Shown piece by piece: positions 40,392 through 50,983 of a DNA stretch of 64,000 nucleotides. The notes under the pieces were generated by a model that had not been told where the DNA came from, made no database searches, and was given only the letters and a program-made list of their open reading frames with translations. Within the stretch, counting starts at the first letter, position 1, and each line of letters starts with the position of its first letter. A program made the translations under genes and the position numbers. The stretch covers positions 107,817 to 171,816 of the forward strand of contig VLTN01000071.1 in assembly GCA_008330645.1 (NCBI GenBank), given 5' to 3'. Source of the stretch: Cafeteria roenbergensis. Taxonomy: Eukaryota; Sar; Bigyra; Bicosoecida; Cafeteriaceae.

Positions 40392-42669
40392 TCACTTGCC
40401 ACGCGTGACAGCGAGCATGATGAGCTCCTGGACGCGGCTGTCGTTGCTCGCGATCTTGGCCTGGGCCTGCGCGATGCGCGCCTCGAGGGCCTGGCAGGCG
40501 TCCTCGGCCGAGCGCAGCTTGGCCTCGAAGGGGCGGAGGGCCTCGGCCGTCTCTTGCCTGGCCGCGCCCAGGGCCTCGGCCTGCTTCCGCGTCTCCTCGC
40601 CCCACTGCACCAGCTCTGCGCGCATGTCCGCCATGTCCTCGCGAGCGTAGCCCATGGACTGGCCCAGCGGCGTGGCGGACTGCACCAGCGCCTGCACGGC
40701 CTCCCGCAGCGACGGCAAGTCCAGCACCTGGCCGGGCGCGGCGCCACGCCCGCGGCCCCCGATCCGGCCCATCTTCACGCCGCCCGCGTCCTGCTCCTTG
40801 GACTCGGACGCCCCGCCGCCCGAGCCTCCGGCCCCGGCCCTGCCCGCCTCGCGCTTGGCCTGGCCCAGGATGTCGCGGGTGTGCTTCCCCGCCCCGCCCG
40901 CGGTCGCGGAGCCGCCCCCCGAGCGCAAGCCGAGGTCGCCGCCCGCGTCGTCGTCGTCTTCGCTGTCATCGTCACCGCCCTCGGCCATCACGCCTGCGGC
41001 CGCGCGCTTGGACGGCGCAGCGCCCCCTCCCGCCTCGGGGCCCGCCGCATCCGTCGCGGGCTTGACCCGGGGCGGCCGCTTGCGAGCCGTCTGCGGCCGC
41101 GCAAGGCGCCTGATGGGCCGGCCGCCGATCGCGCCCGCCGTTTCGCCGCCTCCGGCGGCCGCCGCTGTGTCCACGGCCGCGCCCCCGTCGGCTGCGCTCG
41201 CGTCGCCGGCAGCGGCGTCGTGGCGCCCCCAGCCCTCGGTGGACTGCGGCTGCTGCTGCTGCGAGTGGTGGGCTGGCAGCTCCATGTCGGCCGAGGGTCT
41301 GACAGGCGCGGGTGCGGGTGCGGGCGCAGGCGCAGGCGCAGGCGCAGGCGCGGGCTCCACGGGGGCAGGCGCCGGCCCCGCAGCTGCTGCCGACGGCGCC
41401 GCCGCCTGTCCGGCGGCGCCCCCGACGGGGACCCCGTCCCGCCTGGCGTGGGCACGCGCTACTGCGTCCGCGCAGGGGCCCTTTTGCGCTGCCACGCCGA
41501 GCATCTGGAGCAGGACGTTGGTCGAGGGGGCGTCCTTGCCCGCCGCGACCCGCTCCGGCGCGGCCGGGCAGCGCATGCCGGTGGCCTCCTCCGCAAAGTC
41601 GCGCAGCAGCTGCAGGAAGGCGAGCTTGTCCTCCCGCTCCCGGATGGCCTTGCCGTCCTCAAGGGACGCCGGGAGGAGGCCGCTTCCAAGGCCGGTCGCC
41701 GCCCTGAGGGCCGTGAAGATGTCGTGGATGAAGCGAAGCGGGGGCCTGCCGAGGAGCTTGTCCACCAGCTTGGGCTTGGCGATGAGGGCACCCACGACCT
41801 GGCGCGTCACGTCGAAGGACCCGTCGAGGCCAGCCGACTCGGGGGCGAACGTTGCTGCCGTGGGGGCGTTGGGGGCGGCGGCGCTCGGGCGCGGAGCGGG
41901 CGCTGCGGCTGCAGCAGCGGCCGGAGCAGGTGCAGGCGCCGGGGCGGGGGCGGGGGCACGCGCAGGGGCCGGCCGCTCGCGCGGGGCAGGTGCTGGGGCC
42001 GGCGCCGTTGCGCAGTGTGCCAGTGCCTGCGAAGGCGGGGAGGGCGCGGCGGTGGCAGCGGCGTCGGAGGGCTCGGTCGGGTCGCTATGCGCTGCCACGG
42101 CAGCACGCCCTCTGCCCCCGTCCGCCCCTCATCCCGCGGGCAGGGGCTTTCGGAACTCGTGTCTCCGGGAGAGACCCGCCGCGGGAAGGAGGCGGCCGGT
42201 TGGGCGGCAACGCGGCTCGCGCGCGCTGGTCGTCCGTTGCTCGGTTGCCAGGACGACCACGCGGCTCGGCGTTCCACCCGATTGCCTGCCCATCGCCCCG
42301 CCAGGGTCTCACCTGCAGCATATAGTTTGTCATCTCCGGCTCCTTCCCGGCCGCGACCTTCATGGGGTCCACTCCGAGCGGCTTGCCGAGGGACTTGGCG
42401 AGCAGGTCGAGCAGCTTGGTCAGGAAATGCAGCTTCTCATCGCGCTCCATGGACTTGGGCTCCAGCTCGGGCCCCGAGAAGGCGCCGCGCAGGTAGCCAG
42501 TGGCATCGGTCACGGCGGTCACGGCGTCGTGCACGAACCGGAAGGGCGGCCTGCTCAGCAGCTTGTCCCGCATGGGCGGCTTGCTGACCAACCGGCCGAG
42601 ACTTGCCTTGGTCCGCTCGATCATCACGCCGAGGTCGCCCACTGGGGCTTCGAGGCCAGCAGCCGCCAT
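40392..42669 (-). CDS. IFT54: Intraflagellar transport protein 54 with duplicated N-terminal MIP-T3 domain
   Basis: Exons 42313..42669 and 40392..42026 join in phase 0 to 663 residues. IFT54 (TRAF3IP1, MIP-T3) is an IFT-B subunit that binds tubulin through an N-terminal calponin-homology-like domain and IFT20 through a C-terminal coiled coil. Exon 1 is one such domain (about 15-119) with DKLLSRPPFRFVHD and VAAGKEPEMTNYMLQ. Exon 2, after a Pro-Ala linker, carries a second copy (about 185-305) with DKLLGRPPLRFIHD and VAAGKDAPSTNVLLQ. A long Ala/Gly/Pro linker with an acidic patch (DDDSEDDDDAGG) leads to the conserved C-terminus: SLREAVQALVQSATPLGQSM...MADMRAELVQWGEE, then a coiled coil to residue 663. 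Two domain copies are not the family norm. It diverges from APC10 across 204 bp. Confidence 0.88.
41305..41355. repeat. Short tandem repeat encoding Pro-Ala
   Basis: Repeated GCGGGT/GCAGGC hexamers inside IFT54 encode an Ala-Pro string on the minus strand. A second Ala-Pro string is encoded near 41930-42000. Confidence 0.7.
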
Positions 42670-42873
42670 TGCTGGTGGCTCCCCGGCTGCGCGCCGCACG
42701 GGGGTGTGCCTCCCGCCGAGCGGCGGCGCGGGCCAGCGGGGGCAGTCCTGCGCCGTCGCTGCTGCAAACGGCGAGCGCTCACGCCAGGGCTCTGCGCGCA
42801 GTTGCCGGCGCATTGCTGCCCTGCCCCGCACGCGACAGCCAGCCGGGCTGGCGGCAGGCCGCGCGCGAGGGAC

Positions 42874-44258
42874 ATGGCCGACCGGCGGTCTGCGTCCCAG
42901 GCCGGGTCGGAGGCGGCTTCGGATGCCGAGTCGGAGGCCTCGGAGGCATCGCCACTTGAGCGCGCCGTTGCCGTCGTGCTCACCCCGCCCCAGCCCGATC
43001 CCGGACTCGGGAGCGAGCTCTCGGAGTCCCTCGTTCGCTGCATCAACGGCTCCGCCCGCTGGGTGCTCTCAGGGGCCAAGCCCGGGAACGGCATTGAGTG
43101 CCTGCTGGACGACAGCGTGAGCGGCAAGCACGCCCCAAGCGGCGGCGCTTCGATCGAAGCCGGCCCCGCCCCGGAAGCTTGTCCGCGCACCCTCGGCGGT
43201 GGCGGCTGCCGTGGCCCGCGCGCCCGTTCTTGGCCAGCATTCGCTCACGGGACCCAAGCGCAGTCCACTGCCTGTCAATCGCCTCCACTTCCCCCCCCGC
43301 TCCCCCCCGCCTGCAGCTGGAGACATGGTGGCAGAGCGACGGCAAGGCCCCGCACACGGTACAGGCCGTGTTCGACCGGCGGACCACGGTTGTGGGCGTT
43401 GCCATGTTCGTGGAGTACGGGGCTGACGAAAGCTACACACCCAACAAGGTGAGCTGCCGCAGGCCAACGCATGAGCGCTTGTGATTCGGGGGACGCGCGC
43501 CACCGAATCTGCGGTGCGCGCGCGCATGATACCCTCGACGCGAGCGCCGCGTGCCTTTCGCTGCCCCAGCAGCTGCGGTCAGCGCTTCGGGGCCACTCCC
43601 ACGGCAGCGAGCAGAGGCCTCGCCGCCCCCTGGCGCTGCGCAGGTGGCGATTCGCGCCGGGATGGCGGCTGGCCTGACGACTACGATCCGAGAGGTGACG
43701 CTGGAAGAACCCAGCGGGTGGGTGTGGATTCCGCTGGCGCTGCCGGACCCGGACGCGGACCTCACGATGCCCCGCGGCGTGCGGACTGGCGACCGGTCGC
43801 GCGTCGGCCGGGCCAGCTCCAGCGGGGAGGTGCACTGCTTCCCCTTTGGCCTCAAGCCTCTGCGGTGCCACGTGGTGGAGGTCATTGTGCCGTCCATGCA
43901 CCAAAACGGACGCGACACGAGGATTCGGCAACTGCGCGTGCTTGGACCCGCGCGCTCGCTTGTGGCGCCCGTGCTGCCGCTTCCGTCCGCTGCAGCCTTG
44001 GCGAAGCGCGGGGAAGCAGGGTCCCGTCCCGGCGAGGGGGGGCGTGCCAGCGATGGTGTTGCGGGAGCCGGCAGCGAAGGCGACGGGGGCGACGAGGACT
44101 CGCCCGCAACTGCCGCTGCCGCAGTTGCGGCAGCCCTCGGCCGAGTGACCAGGGCGGCCGAGCGGGCGGCCGCGCCAGCAGCGGGCCGGGCCTCGCCAGC
44201 AAGGCGGCGCGGCGCGAGGAATGCTATGGCGTTTGACACGCTGCCCGCGTTGCGCTGA
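42874..44258 (+). CDS. APC10: Anaphase-promoting complex subunit 10 (Doc1)
   Basis: Exons 42874..43116, 43317..43448 and 43644..44258, all phase 0, give 329 residues; animal APC10 is about 185. The DOC beta-jelly-roll runs from about 55 to 205: ARWVLSGAKPGNGIECLLDD, then LETWWQSDGKAPHTVQAVF, VEYGADESYTPNK, EPSGWVWIPLAL, and HQNGRDTRIRQLRVLGP. These include the family's WQSDG, DESYTP and NGRDTH-type motifs that form the substrate-degron receptor surface shared with the APC/C co-activator. An N-terminal acidic Ser/Glu extension (about 40 residues) and a C-terminal Ala/Gly-rich extension (about 100) are extra. The chain ends LPALR rather than the Ile-Arg tail used by canonical APC10 to dock on APC3. 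It is a nuclear cell-cycle ubiquitin-ligase subunit. Confidence 0.93.
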
Positions 44259-44510
44259 CCCGTGGCGCTGCCAGTCCCGAGCCCATCACATTGCGCCGCC
44301 ATTACGCCCCCTCCGGAGCACGGCCGCCCGGTGCTCCGCGCCGGTCGGGCGGGCGGGCAAGCGGGACACGAGTGTGGTACGGGGCGCGCGCGGTTGTGCA
44401 CGGCGGCGTGATTCGCGCTCGGGTGCCCCGCGCCCTCGAGGGGGGCTCTCGCCGCGAGTGCGACGCATTCGCGAATGCTAGAAGTTTGCCAAAGATGCTG
44501 CCGAGCCCTC

Positions 44511-45089
44511 TCACGCACGGGCCGAGCCTTGCAGCTCGGCCTTGTTCACGAAGCGCTCCAGAAGCCCAGCAGGCGGCAGCTGGCAGGCGACGGTGCGGCC
44601 GAACACGGAGTAGCGCGAGTCGGCGATGGCGCCGTAAATGGCATCCCGAAGCGACTCCGGCACCAGTTCACCAGCGGCTGACGCGGCCCCCAGCCACGCC
44701 GCGCCGCCGCCGTTGTGGGCCCAATACGCTGCCCGGAGAGCGGCGGCGGACGCCCTGTGCACGCGGAGGCCGGTGGGCGTTTGCGCGACGCCCTCGGACG
44801 ACTTCGAGGCCCAGGTCGGCGGCACGCCCGCTGGGGGCTTGACCTCGCCTCCAGCGTTCAAGCCGGCCTCAATCACGTCGCCGATCCGACCCTCGATGAG
44901 GGCGAACTTCCTGTGCACGTCCTCGCGCTTCAGACCAGTGGCCTTGAGCACGGGCTCGGCTGCCTTTGACTGCAGCGCGACATACGCAACACGGCCGGCC
45001 GGGTCGTTGCGGGCCAGGAACTGGACGCCCTTGTTGCAGACGTTGCACACGCCGTCGTAGATGATCACGGCGCGTGCGCTTGCGGCCAT
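44511..45089 (-). CDS. DCC-family thiol-disulfide oxidoreductase (DUF393)
   Basis: This single exon of 192 residues starts at the ATG at 45089. The N-terminus reads VIIYDGVCNVCNKGVQFLAR, the family signature with a DGxCxxC redox pair (Cys15, Cys18). VAYVALQSKAAEPVLKATGL then follows, as in bacterial and plant DUF393 proteins. The C-terminal half has the expected SVFGRTVACQLPPAGLLERF. Members are small thioredoxin-like proteins thought to carry out disulfide exchange; the physiological substrate is unknown. No targeting sequence precedes the domain. A run of about thirteen G's lies immediately upstream (5' UTR). The gene converges with APC10, 252 bp apart. Confidence 0.85.
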   Translation of the reverse strand: MAASARAVIIYDGVCNVCNKGVQFLARNDPAGRVAYVALQSKAAEPVLKATGLKREDVHRKFALIEGRIGDVIEAGLNAGGEVKPPAGVPPTWASKSSEGVAQTPTGLRVHRASAAALRAAYWAHNGGGAAWLGAASAAGELVPESLRDAIYGAIADSRYSVFGRTVACQLPPAGLLERFVNKAELQGSARA

Positions 45090-45423
45090 GGTAGGTGGGG
45101 GGGGGGGGGGGTGGAGTGCCGTGTGTGCTTGCCAGCAGGCACGAAGGCAATTGCTGTTCGGCCCGGATGACGTGGCAGTCACCTCCAACACACACAGCAC
45201 GAGCGAACGCCCCGCCACCCCCCGCCCTTCTCCCCCCGCGGAAGCGCTTCGATCGGGAGCCGCTCTCGCCAAAGCCGTTCGCTATCATTCAGCTCGCCCA
45301 AGGCCTGGCCGGGCCGAGCACCGGCTGCCGGCTCGGGCGCTGTGGACGGTCCTTGAGCTGTTGGTTCGGGAACCGATGACCGGCCTTGCCGCGGCGAGCA
45401 GCGCTTGGGGTGGCCGGCGATGC
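45090..45423. other. Intergenic region
   Basis: This is 334 bp between two minus-strand genes. It has a G run at 45096-45111 (C run in the transcript direction) right at the DCC-gene 5' UTR, and nothing else recognised. Confidence 0.5.
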
Positions 45424-48061
45424 TCACTCCATCCCCACCTCAGCCTCTTCCTCGTCGGTCGGGGACTGCCCTGGGAAGCCGGCGGGAGTGCCTTCGCTCT
45501 GGGCGTCGCTGCTGCCGGAGTCGCTTACCGAGTCTGCAGCAGGCGCCGCGCTCGCAACGGGACAGCGCGCCTTCTTCAGCTCCGACTCCCATTGCCACGG
45601 ACAGCCACCCACGCCAAAGGCCCTCAGCCCGCGAGGGATGCCGCCGCTGGTGTCCCCAGCCGCGTTGGGCGGCAGCCCTGCCAGCGAGGCGGTGGCGTGC
45701 TTGAAGGCCGGGGCGCCTGGGGCCATGGCCTCGTCCGAGGGCGCCGTGGGGCCTGCGGCGGGGACCCTGCCCGAGGACCGCGCGATGAGCCAGCGGGAGA
45801 CGACTCGGCGGATGAGCGCCTGGGAGGCCTCAGCGGGCGCCGTCCCTGCCGCCCCGGTGAGGCGGAGGAGGGGCTCGGCGATGAGCTCCATGTCCGCGAA
45901 AGACTGGTGCTCGCTGCCGGGCAGGACCGCCAGGCAGCGGTCGAGGCGCGGGGCGTCGGGCTTGGCGTCTGCGCCCTGGATGGGCACGAGCGGCAGGCCG
46001 GAGAAGAGGTCGATGCCGTTGCACTCGTCCTGGGTGGGCATCGGGTGGGGGCGCTCGGAGTGGCCCTCGATGACAGGGGGGGCCGCCGACGGGTCCGCGC
46101 CCGACTCGAAGGCGGCTGCGGCCGCCGCGCGAGACGCGGGGTCGAGAAGGATGGACAGGGCCTGGGAGTTCCAGGGCGCGGCGAAGCGGGGGCAGGAGAG
46201 CACCAGCACGGGCACCGAGGGGTCCAGCCCGCGCGTGATGGTGTCGCAGTGCAGCGGGAAGAGCCACGGGTCCAGCGCGACCACGCCGGTGAAGGCCCCC
46301 GGGCGGGCGGACGCCGCCTGCAGAACCGTGGCGCCGCCAAAGGAGTGGCCCATCAGCGAGATTCTGGAAGGATCAGCGACGTCGGCGAGGATGTGGGCCA
46401 TCATCTCGAGGGCAGTGTCCTCGTTGAGCTTCTGCGCGGCCATGGCCCGGTCCGCCGCGCTCGTGGAGTCCTGGCCGCCGCCGGAGCGCCGCAGCTGCGC
46501 GGCCTCCTCTCCCTGCTCGCGGGCCGCCCGCCGCAGCCGCACCACGGAGCGGCCGTACGGGGAGCGCTTCGCTGCCGCGCCCTTGCCGCTGCCGGCCCCC
46601 CTGCCCGCCGCGGCCACGAGGTCGGTGGCCGCATGGGCCGCGGCGCGAGCTGGGACGCTGGACGAGGCGGGGGCCTTGCTTGCCGGCGGCACGGGCGTGG
46701 CGTCGGCGCCGATCTCCAGCGCCTCCACGGGCTTGATGTCCTGGGGCCGCACCATCCCGGCCGTGGGCGCCGCAGCCTTGCGCGCCGAGGACTTGGCGGC
46801 CGGCAAGGCGCGGCCGGCGCGAGCCTTGAGGCTCTCGCGGCTGGGGCGGCTGCTGGAGGCGGCCTCCTTGGCACGGCGACGGTCCTTGGCCGACGCCCCC
46901 TTGCGCGACGACGCCCCGCCGGAGGCACCACCGCGCCTCACGCCTCCACCCGCCGTGGGGTCGGCGTCGGGCAGCGCCAGGGCCTCCACGAAGTCCACTG
47001 CCGTGAGCACCTCCCGCACTCGCACGTGCAGCTGATCGCGCCGAACGACGTACGACAGGCGCGGGTCCGCCGCCTGCTCCGCCGTCAGCGGCTCATACGG
47101 CCGCGGGTTGCCGAAGCGGGCTGGCAGAGCCGAAAGGCCAGCAGAGCCATCGTTGTGCTCGACGGCCAGGACGATGAAACCCTGCGATTCGCGTTCGGCG
47201 GGGCAAGGCCAGGGGCGGAAGTGGGCGCGCCGCGGAGGCCGCAGGCCGATGAGCGCGCAGCAACGTACGCGTGGCAACGTGCGCGCGACACCAGCGAGCG
47301 TCGCTCACGTGGGAGCAGACTTCGGAGATGATCGACTGGTACACGTCCGGCACCCCGCCCAGGCCGTGGCTGAACACCACCACGGGCAGCTTGGACTCGC
47401 TCGCTTTGGGGGTGTCGGCTGGCCGCGTGAGGAAGAACGCGCGCGGGTCCGGCAGAGCCCAGTCCTCGGTGAAGAGGCGGCTGCCGGTGGCCGCCACGGT
47501 GGTGAGCAGCTGGGCCGGGATCTTGGCCAGGAGGGCCATGCCCGCCGTTGCGGCCGTGCCCTTGCGCAGGTATGCCGCCGGGGAGGCGTCCCGGAGGTCC
47601 AGCTTGGTGGGAACGTATGCCGTCAGCGTGAACACCACGCCGTCGGTCGGCGAGTCGACCACGCAAGAGTGCCGCGTGATGTCCCGGCACGGGCCGGTGG
47701 GACCCGGGAGGGTCACGCGCGGGACTGCCACAGCAAATACGAGGGTCAAGCACACTGCGGCGACGGCGATGCTCTGGGCCTCGACGCGGTAGTCCTCGAG
47801 CAGGTTGGAAAACCAGAGCGAGGGGAGCACGGCAACCGTCGCGCCGTAGAGCACGTACAGCTGCCACCGCCACGCCCCGTCGAAGAAGTAGTGCACGAAG
47901 AAACACGAGGCGGCGACCACGCCGAGCGGGCCCCACGGCTCGTAGGCGAAGCCGGCGACAGCGGACAGCCACAGGAGTTCCAGCAGCGTCAGCGGCCAGC
48001 GCTCCCGGGGCAGCGGCTTGCCCATGCCCATGTCGAACGTGTCGAGCGAGTACCTGCCCAT
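45424..48061 (-). CDS. Platelet-activating-factor acetylhydrolase-like lipase with N-terminal membrane region
   Basis: Exons 47309..48061 and 45424..47181 give 836 residues, about twice a usual PAF-acetylhydrolase. The first 110 residues hold three to four hydrophobic helices (LLELLWLSAVAGFAY, AASCFFVHYFF, AVAAVCLTLVFAVAV). The alpha/beta-hydrolase core begins LPVVVFSHGLGG and crosses the splice junction as SEVCSHGFIVLAVEHNDGSA. Catalytic residues can be read: Ser531 in GHSFGGAT, Asp555 in ALDPWLFPL and His676 in SEHQSFADM. Between the early strands and the nucleophile lies a basic low-complexity insertion of roughly 170 residues. The family removes short acyl chains from oxidised phospholipids; this member is probably membrane-anchored. 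The C-terminal acidic tail (TDEEEAEVGME) is poorly conserved. Confidence 0.87.
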
Positions 48062-48525
48062 GCTTGCTGGCCGGCCGGGAGCGGCCCGCGCGAGTGGGTC
48101 CCGTCACAGGCGGTTGCCCGCCGGAGCAGAGCGCGATCCGTCGGCGTGCTCGGACCGAAAAAAACAAAACATTTGCCGGCGCGCTTGATGGCGCCTCGAA
48201 ATCGCGCGCCGGCAATTCGGGGCGCCCAAACTGCGCGCCGCAGGTGTTGCAGCTCACAGATTGAGCGCGCGGGCAGGTGGGGCGTGTGGGCGGCGGAGGG
48301 ATCTCGCGGGACGGGCAAGCAAGTCAGCCCACTTGAAACGTGTGTGTCGGGAGCGCATCTCGCAGCCGGCTGCCGACGCCGTCGGGCGTGTTGCACGGAG
48401 CGCTGCCGCACCGCCCCCTGGGCGCACGGCGGCAGCGCGAGGCGTGGTCGCGCGTCGTCCGCCCCCGCGCTGCTTGCACCCGAACGTCGCGCGGCGATGC
48501 TGCAGGAGCTCCGGCAGCTGGCCGC
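48062..48525. other. Intergenic region with hairpin, upstream of PAF-acetylhydrolase gene
   Basis: This is 464 bp between two minus-strand genes. Near 48158-48170 there is an A-rich patch (GAAAAAAACAAAAC), followed by the inverted repeat described separately. No gene was seen. Confidence 0.5.
48173..48215. repeat. Perfect 12-bp inverted repeat
   Basis: TTGCCGGCGCGC (48173-48184) and its exact reverse complement (48204-48215) flank a 19-bp spacer containing GGCGCC. It lies 112-154 bp upstream of the PAF-acetylhydrolase ATG. It could be a dimeric factor site or a cruciform, or chance in GC-rich DNA. Confidence 0.55.
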
Positions 48526-49370
48526 TCATTTCACGACACGCAGGAACGCAGGCAGCTCCCTGTCCTCGTACCGCTTGTCCTGGAAAAAGATGCGTGCCAC
48601 CCGGCAGCTGCTCTTCACCGTCACGCCTGTGGTGAACGCGAGGTGCGCGCCGAAGGCCATGTGGACCACGTCCTCCACGTCGACGCAGCAGTAGTTCCAG
48701 CCCGGCCGGATCATCAGCGGCAGCGACGCCTTCTCGCGACCGATACGAGCCACGGACGCCCGGGAGCTCAGCTCGATCGTGTACTCCGCCCCCGCGCGGC
48801 TCTCCACTGTCAGCTCCACCGCGCAAAACCGGCCGATGTCCTTCAGCTGCAACACCAGGAAGGGCAGCGAGCACTCGCACTTGAACCCCAGCCGCACCTT
48901 GCCGTCCCGCCCCATGAGCTCCAGTGCCTCGGCCGCAATCTCGCCGTCCGTCACGATGCTCGCCTCCACCACGTCCTCCGACGTGTTCTTGCGCCGCCCC
49001 GCCGCGGCCTCGGCCATTCCCTCTTCCGCGTAGAACTCGGACTCTGCGGCAGCACGGGGGCGCGAGCTCGCACACCGCGCATGGGGTCGCATCGCAGGCC
49101 GTTCCCGCGCAGCGCCGGGCTGCCTTCGCTGCCCGGCCCGCGGCCGCATGGCGAGAGGGACAGGGCGGAGAGGGAGCAAGCGCCGCGCAGCGGCAACCGC
49201 GGCCGGGGCTCACCCTCGATCGCCCTAGCAACAGGCCGCATCTCCCCAAAGCGGGTGTCCGCGTTGGGCGGAAGCAGGGCGACGATGGGAAAGTGGTCAT
49301 CAGGCCCGGCGGGGCCGGGTCCCGGCTGCACAGACGCAGCCGTTGTGGACCCCGGGGAAGGGGCCGCCAT
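48526..49370 (-). CDS. CFAP20-family (DUF667) protein
   Basis: Exons 49214..49370 and 48526..49043 give 224 residues. After about 65 variable N-terminal residues comes a CFAP20-type beta-sandwich: VEASIVTDGEIAAEALELMG, LPFLVLQLKDIGRFCAVELTV, LPLMIRPGWNYCCVDVEDV, GVTVKSSCRVARIFFQDKRY and DRELPAFLRV. Order and spacing match CFAP20 (BUG22), whose equivalents include LPFLVMIIKNLKKYFTFEV, GWNQIQFNLLDF, CRIRRVYFSDRLYSEDELP. True CFAP20 is extremely conserved, so this divergent copy is more likely a paralogue than the orthologue. CFAP20 bridges A- and B-tubules of ciliary doublets; a related ciliary role here is inference. It diverges from the HIG1 gene with 255 bp between ATGs. Confidence 0.8.
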
Positions 49371-49625
49371 TCTCGACAGGGCCTCGCGCGCAAAGCCCCG
49401 GTCCGCCTGGGCAGCTGCGCGTATACGGCTCCGGGCGAGGGCTCGCCGGGCGAGCGGGGCGGGTCGAGCAGCGGGGTGCTGCGCCCGGCCTTGCCGTGCC
49501 GGCCGCGGCAACGCGGCTTTCCTTGCGCCGGGGCAAATATCCCTGCCTTGGTCCGAACCCAGCAAACTCTGCGGCGCGCCCCGCAGCGCTCACACGCCGC
49601 CAGCTGCCCCGGAGGCGTTGCAGCC

Positions 49626-50557
49626 ATGAGCTCCGTTGCCGGCCCCAAGCAGTCGTTCACGCAAAAGATGACGACCCGCTTCAAGAAGGAGCCGCTCATC
49701 CCGCTCGGTGAGTGCGGCGCCCGGAGCGAAACGTCAGCTGCACGTCGGGCGTGGAAGGCGCGGCCCGCAGCCGCCTCCCGCCGAAGGCAGGCGGGAAATC
49801 GGAGCGCTGGCTGGCCCGCCAGTGCTGAGCGCGCAAGCTCGTGTCTGCGGCGCCGGGCGGGTGCCACCGGCCGCAAGGGGGCGGCAGCGCGACTGCCCAA
49901 GCGCGATGCGTGCTCCGGCGCTGAGCTAGTGGCAGCGCTCTGCGACCGCCCAGGAGCGCCGGGCGGACCACATACTAGGCAGGGGCGCCTGCCGCAAGCT
50001 GCTGCCCGCGACGTGACCAGTGGGCGTGGCGCCAGGGGCCGCCTATGGCAGCCGGGCTGCGCGCGACGCCGCAGCTGTCTGCCGTAGCGCGCCGGCACGC
50101 CCGGACCAGGCCCGTGCCCACCGCACCCCCAGGCGGCCAGCGCGCTCCCTGCTTGCCAAAGGCACGCTAGGCTACTTGCTCGCTGCCCGCCAGGCCCAGC
50201 GCTGCCGCTCGCGCCTCGTATCCTTGCGCGCTGCCTTCCGCAGGCCTCGGCGCTGTCGTGGTGGTCCTGTCTCGAGGCATCAACGCGTTCACCCGCGGCG
50301 ATCAGTCCACCTCGTTCCGCATGATGCGCTACCGCGTGATCTTCCAGGCGGGCGTTGCCTTCGTCCTCCTCTTCGGCGTGTTCTTCCGCATCGGCGGATC
50401 CGACCATGAGCCCAAGACGTTTGCCGAGACGCGCACGGCGTCGTCTGTGGACAAGGAGTACTTCATGGACGTCGGCGTCGAGTACTGCGTGGAGGACGGC
50501 AAGCCCGTGTTCGGGCTGCCGCCCCAGGACCCCGAGGAGGCCGGGGAGCGCAGCTGA
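49626..50557 (+). CDS. HIG1-domain mitochondrial protein (Rcf1/HIGD1-like)
   Basis: Exons 49626..49707 and 50244..50557, with a 536-nt intron (the longest in the window), give 131 residues. The join yields FKKEPLIPLGLGAVVVVLSR, the HIG1 pattern in which P-x-x-P-L-G opens a helical hairpin. The second helix follows a basic loop (MMRYRVIFQAGVAFVLLFGV). Family members sit in the inner mitochondrial membrane and stabilise cytochrome c oxidase and supercomplexes. The hydrophilic C-terminus of about 55 residues (DKEYFMDVGVEYCVEDGKP) is not typical. The protein lacks the Q-R-R-Q motif of yeast Rcf1, so type-1 versus type-2 assignment is open. Confidence 0.8.
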
Positions 50558-50983
50558 GCGACTCCCCGAGCCGCCGCCGGCGCTTCGCAGCGCATGCGCG
50601 TGGGCCCCTGCTTGGCTGCCGTGTGTGTGCGTGTATGCGAGTTTGTGTATGTGTGTGAGAGAGAGAGAGTGAGTGAGTGTGCGGTGCTTGCTCCTGCCAC
50701 CCTCCCCCGCCGCAGCCCTCCGTATTCGTCGTGCACCAGAGGCTGCGCTGCTCACCGCCCCGCTCACGCGATCCGTCTAGCCCGCAAAATCAGAGGCGAG
50801 CTCTCGCGTGCCGCGTGAGGGCGCGCGTGAGGGCACGTTGTCGATGCCCACGCGCCGCGCTGCATCCGCGCCCTCGGCGACCGATCTCCAGCGCGGCCGT
50901 CTGTCCAGCGCGAGCCAGCGAACTCCGCACGCGCAGCGCGAAAACGCCATCTCCCGCCCTTGTGCCGGCACCAGATGCCCTGC
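50558..50983. other. Convergent 3' intergenic region
   Basis: This is 426 bp between the HIG1 gene and the unknown minus-strand gene. It contains a GT/GA microsatellite at about 50622-50682 and otherwise nothing recognised. Confidence 0.5.
50622..50682. repeat. GT/GA microsatellite
   Basis: Imperfect TGTGTGTG runs are followed by a GAGAGAGAGAG run and GTGAGTGAGTG, just 3' of the HIG1 gene. Confidence 0.75.
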
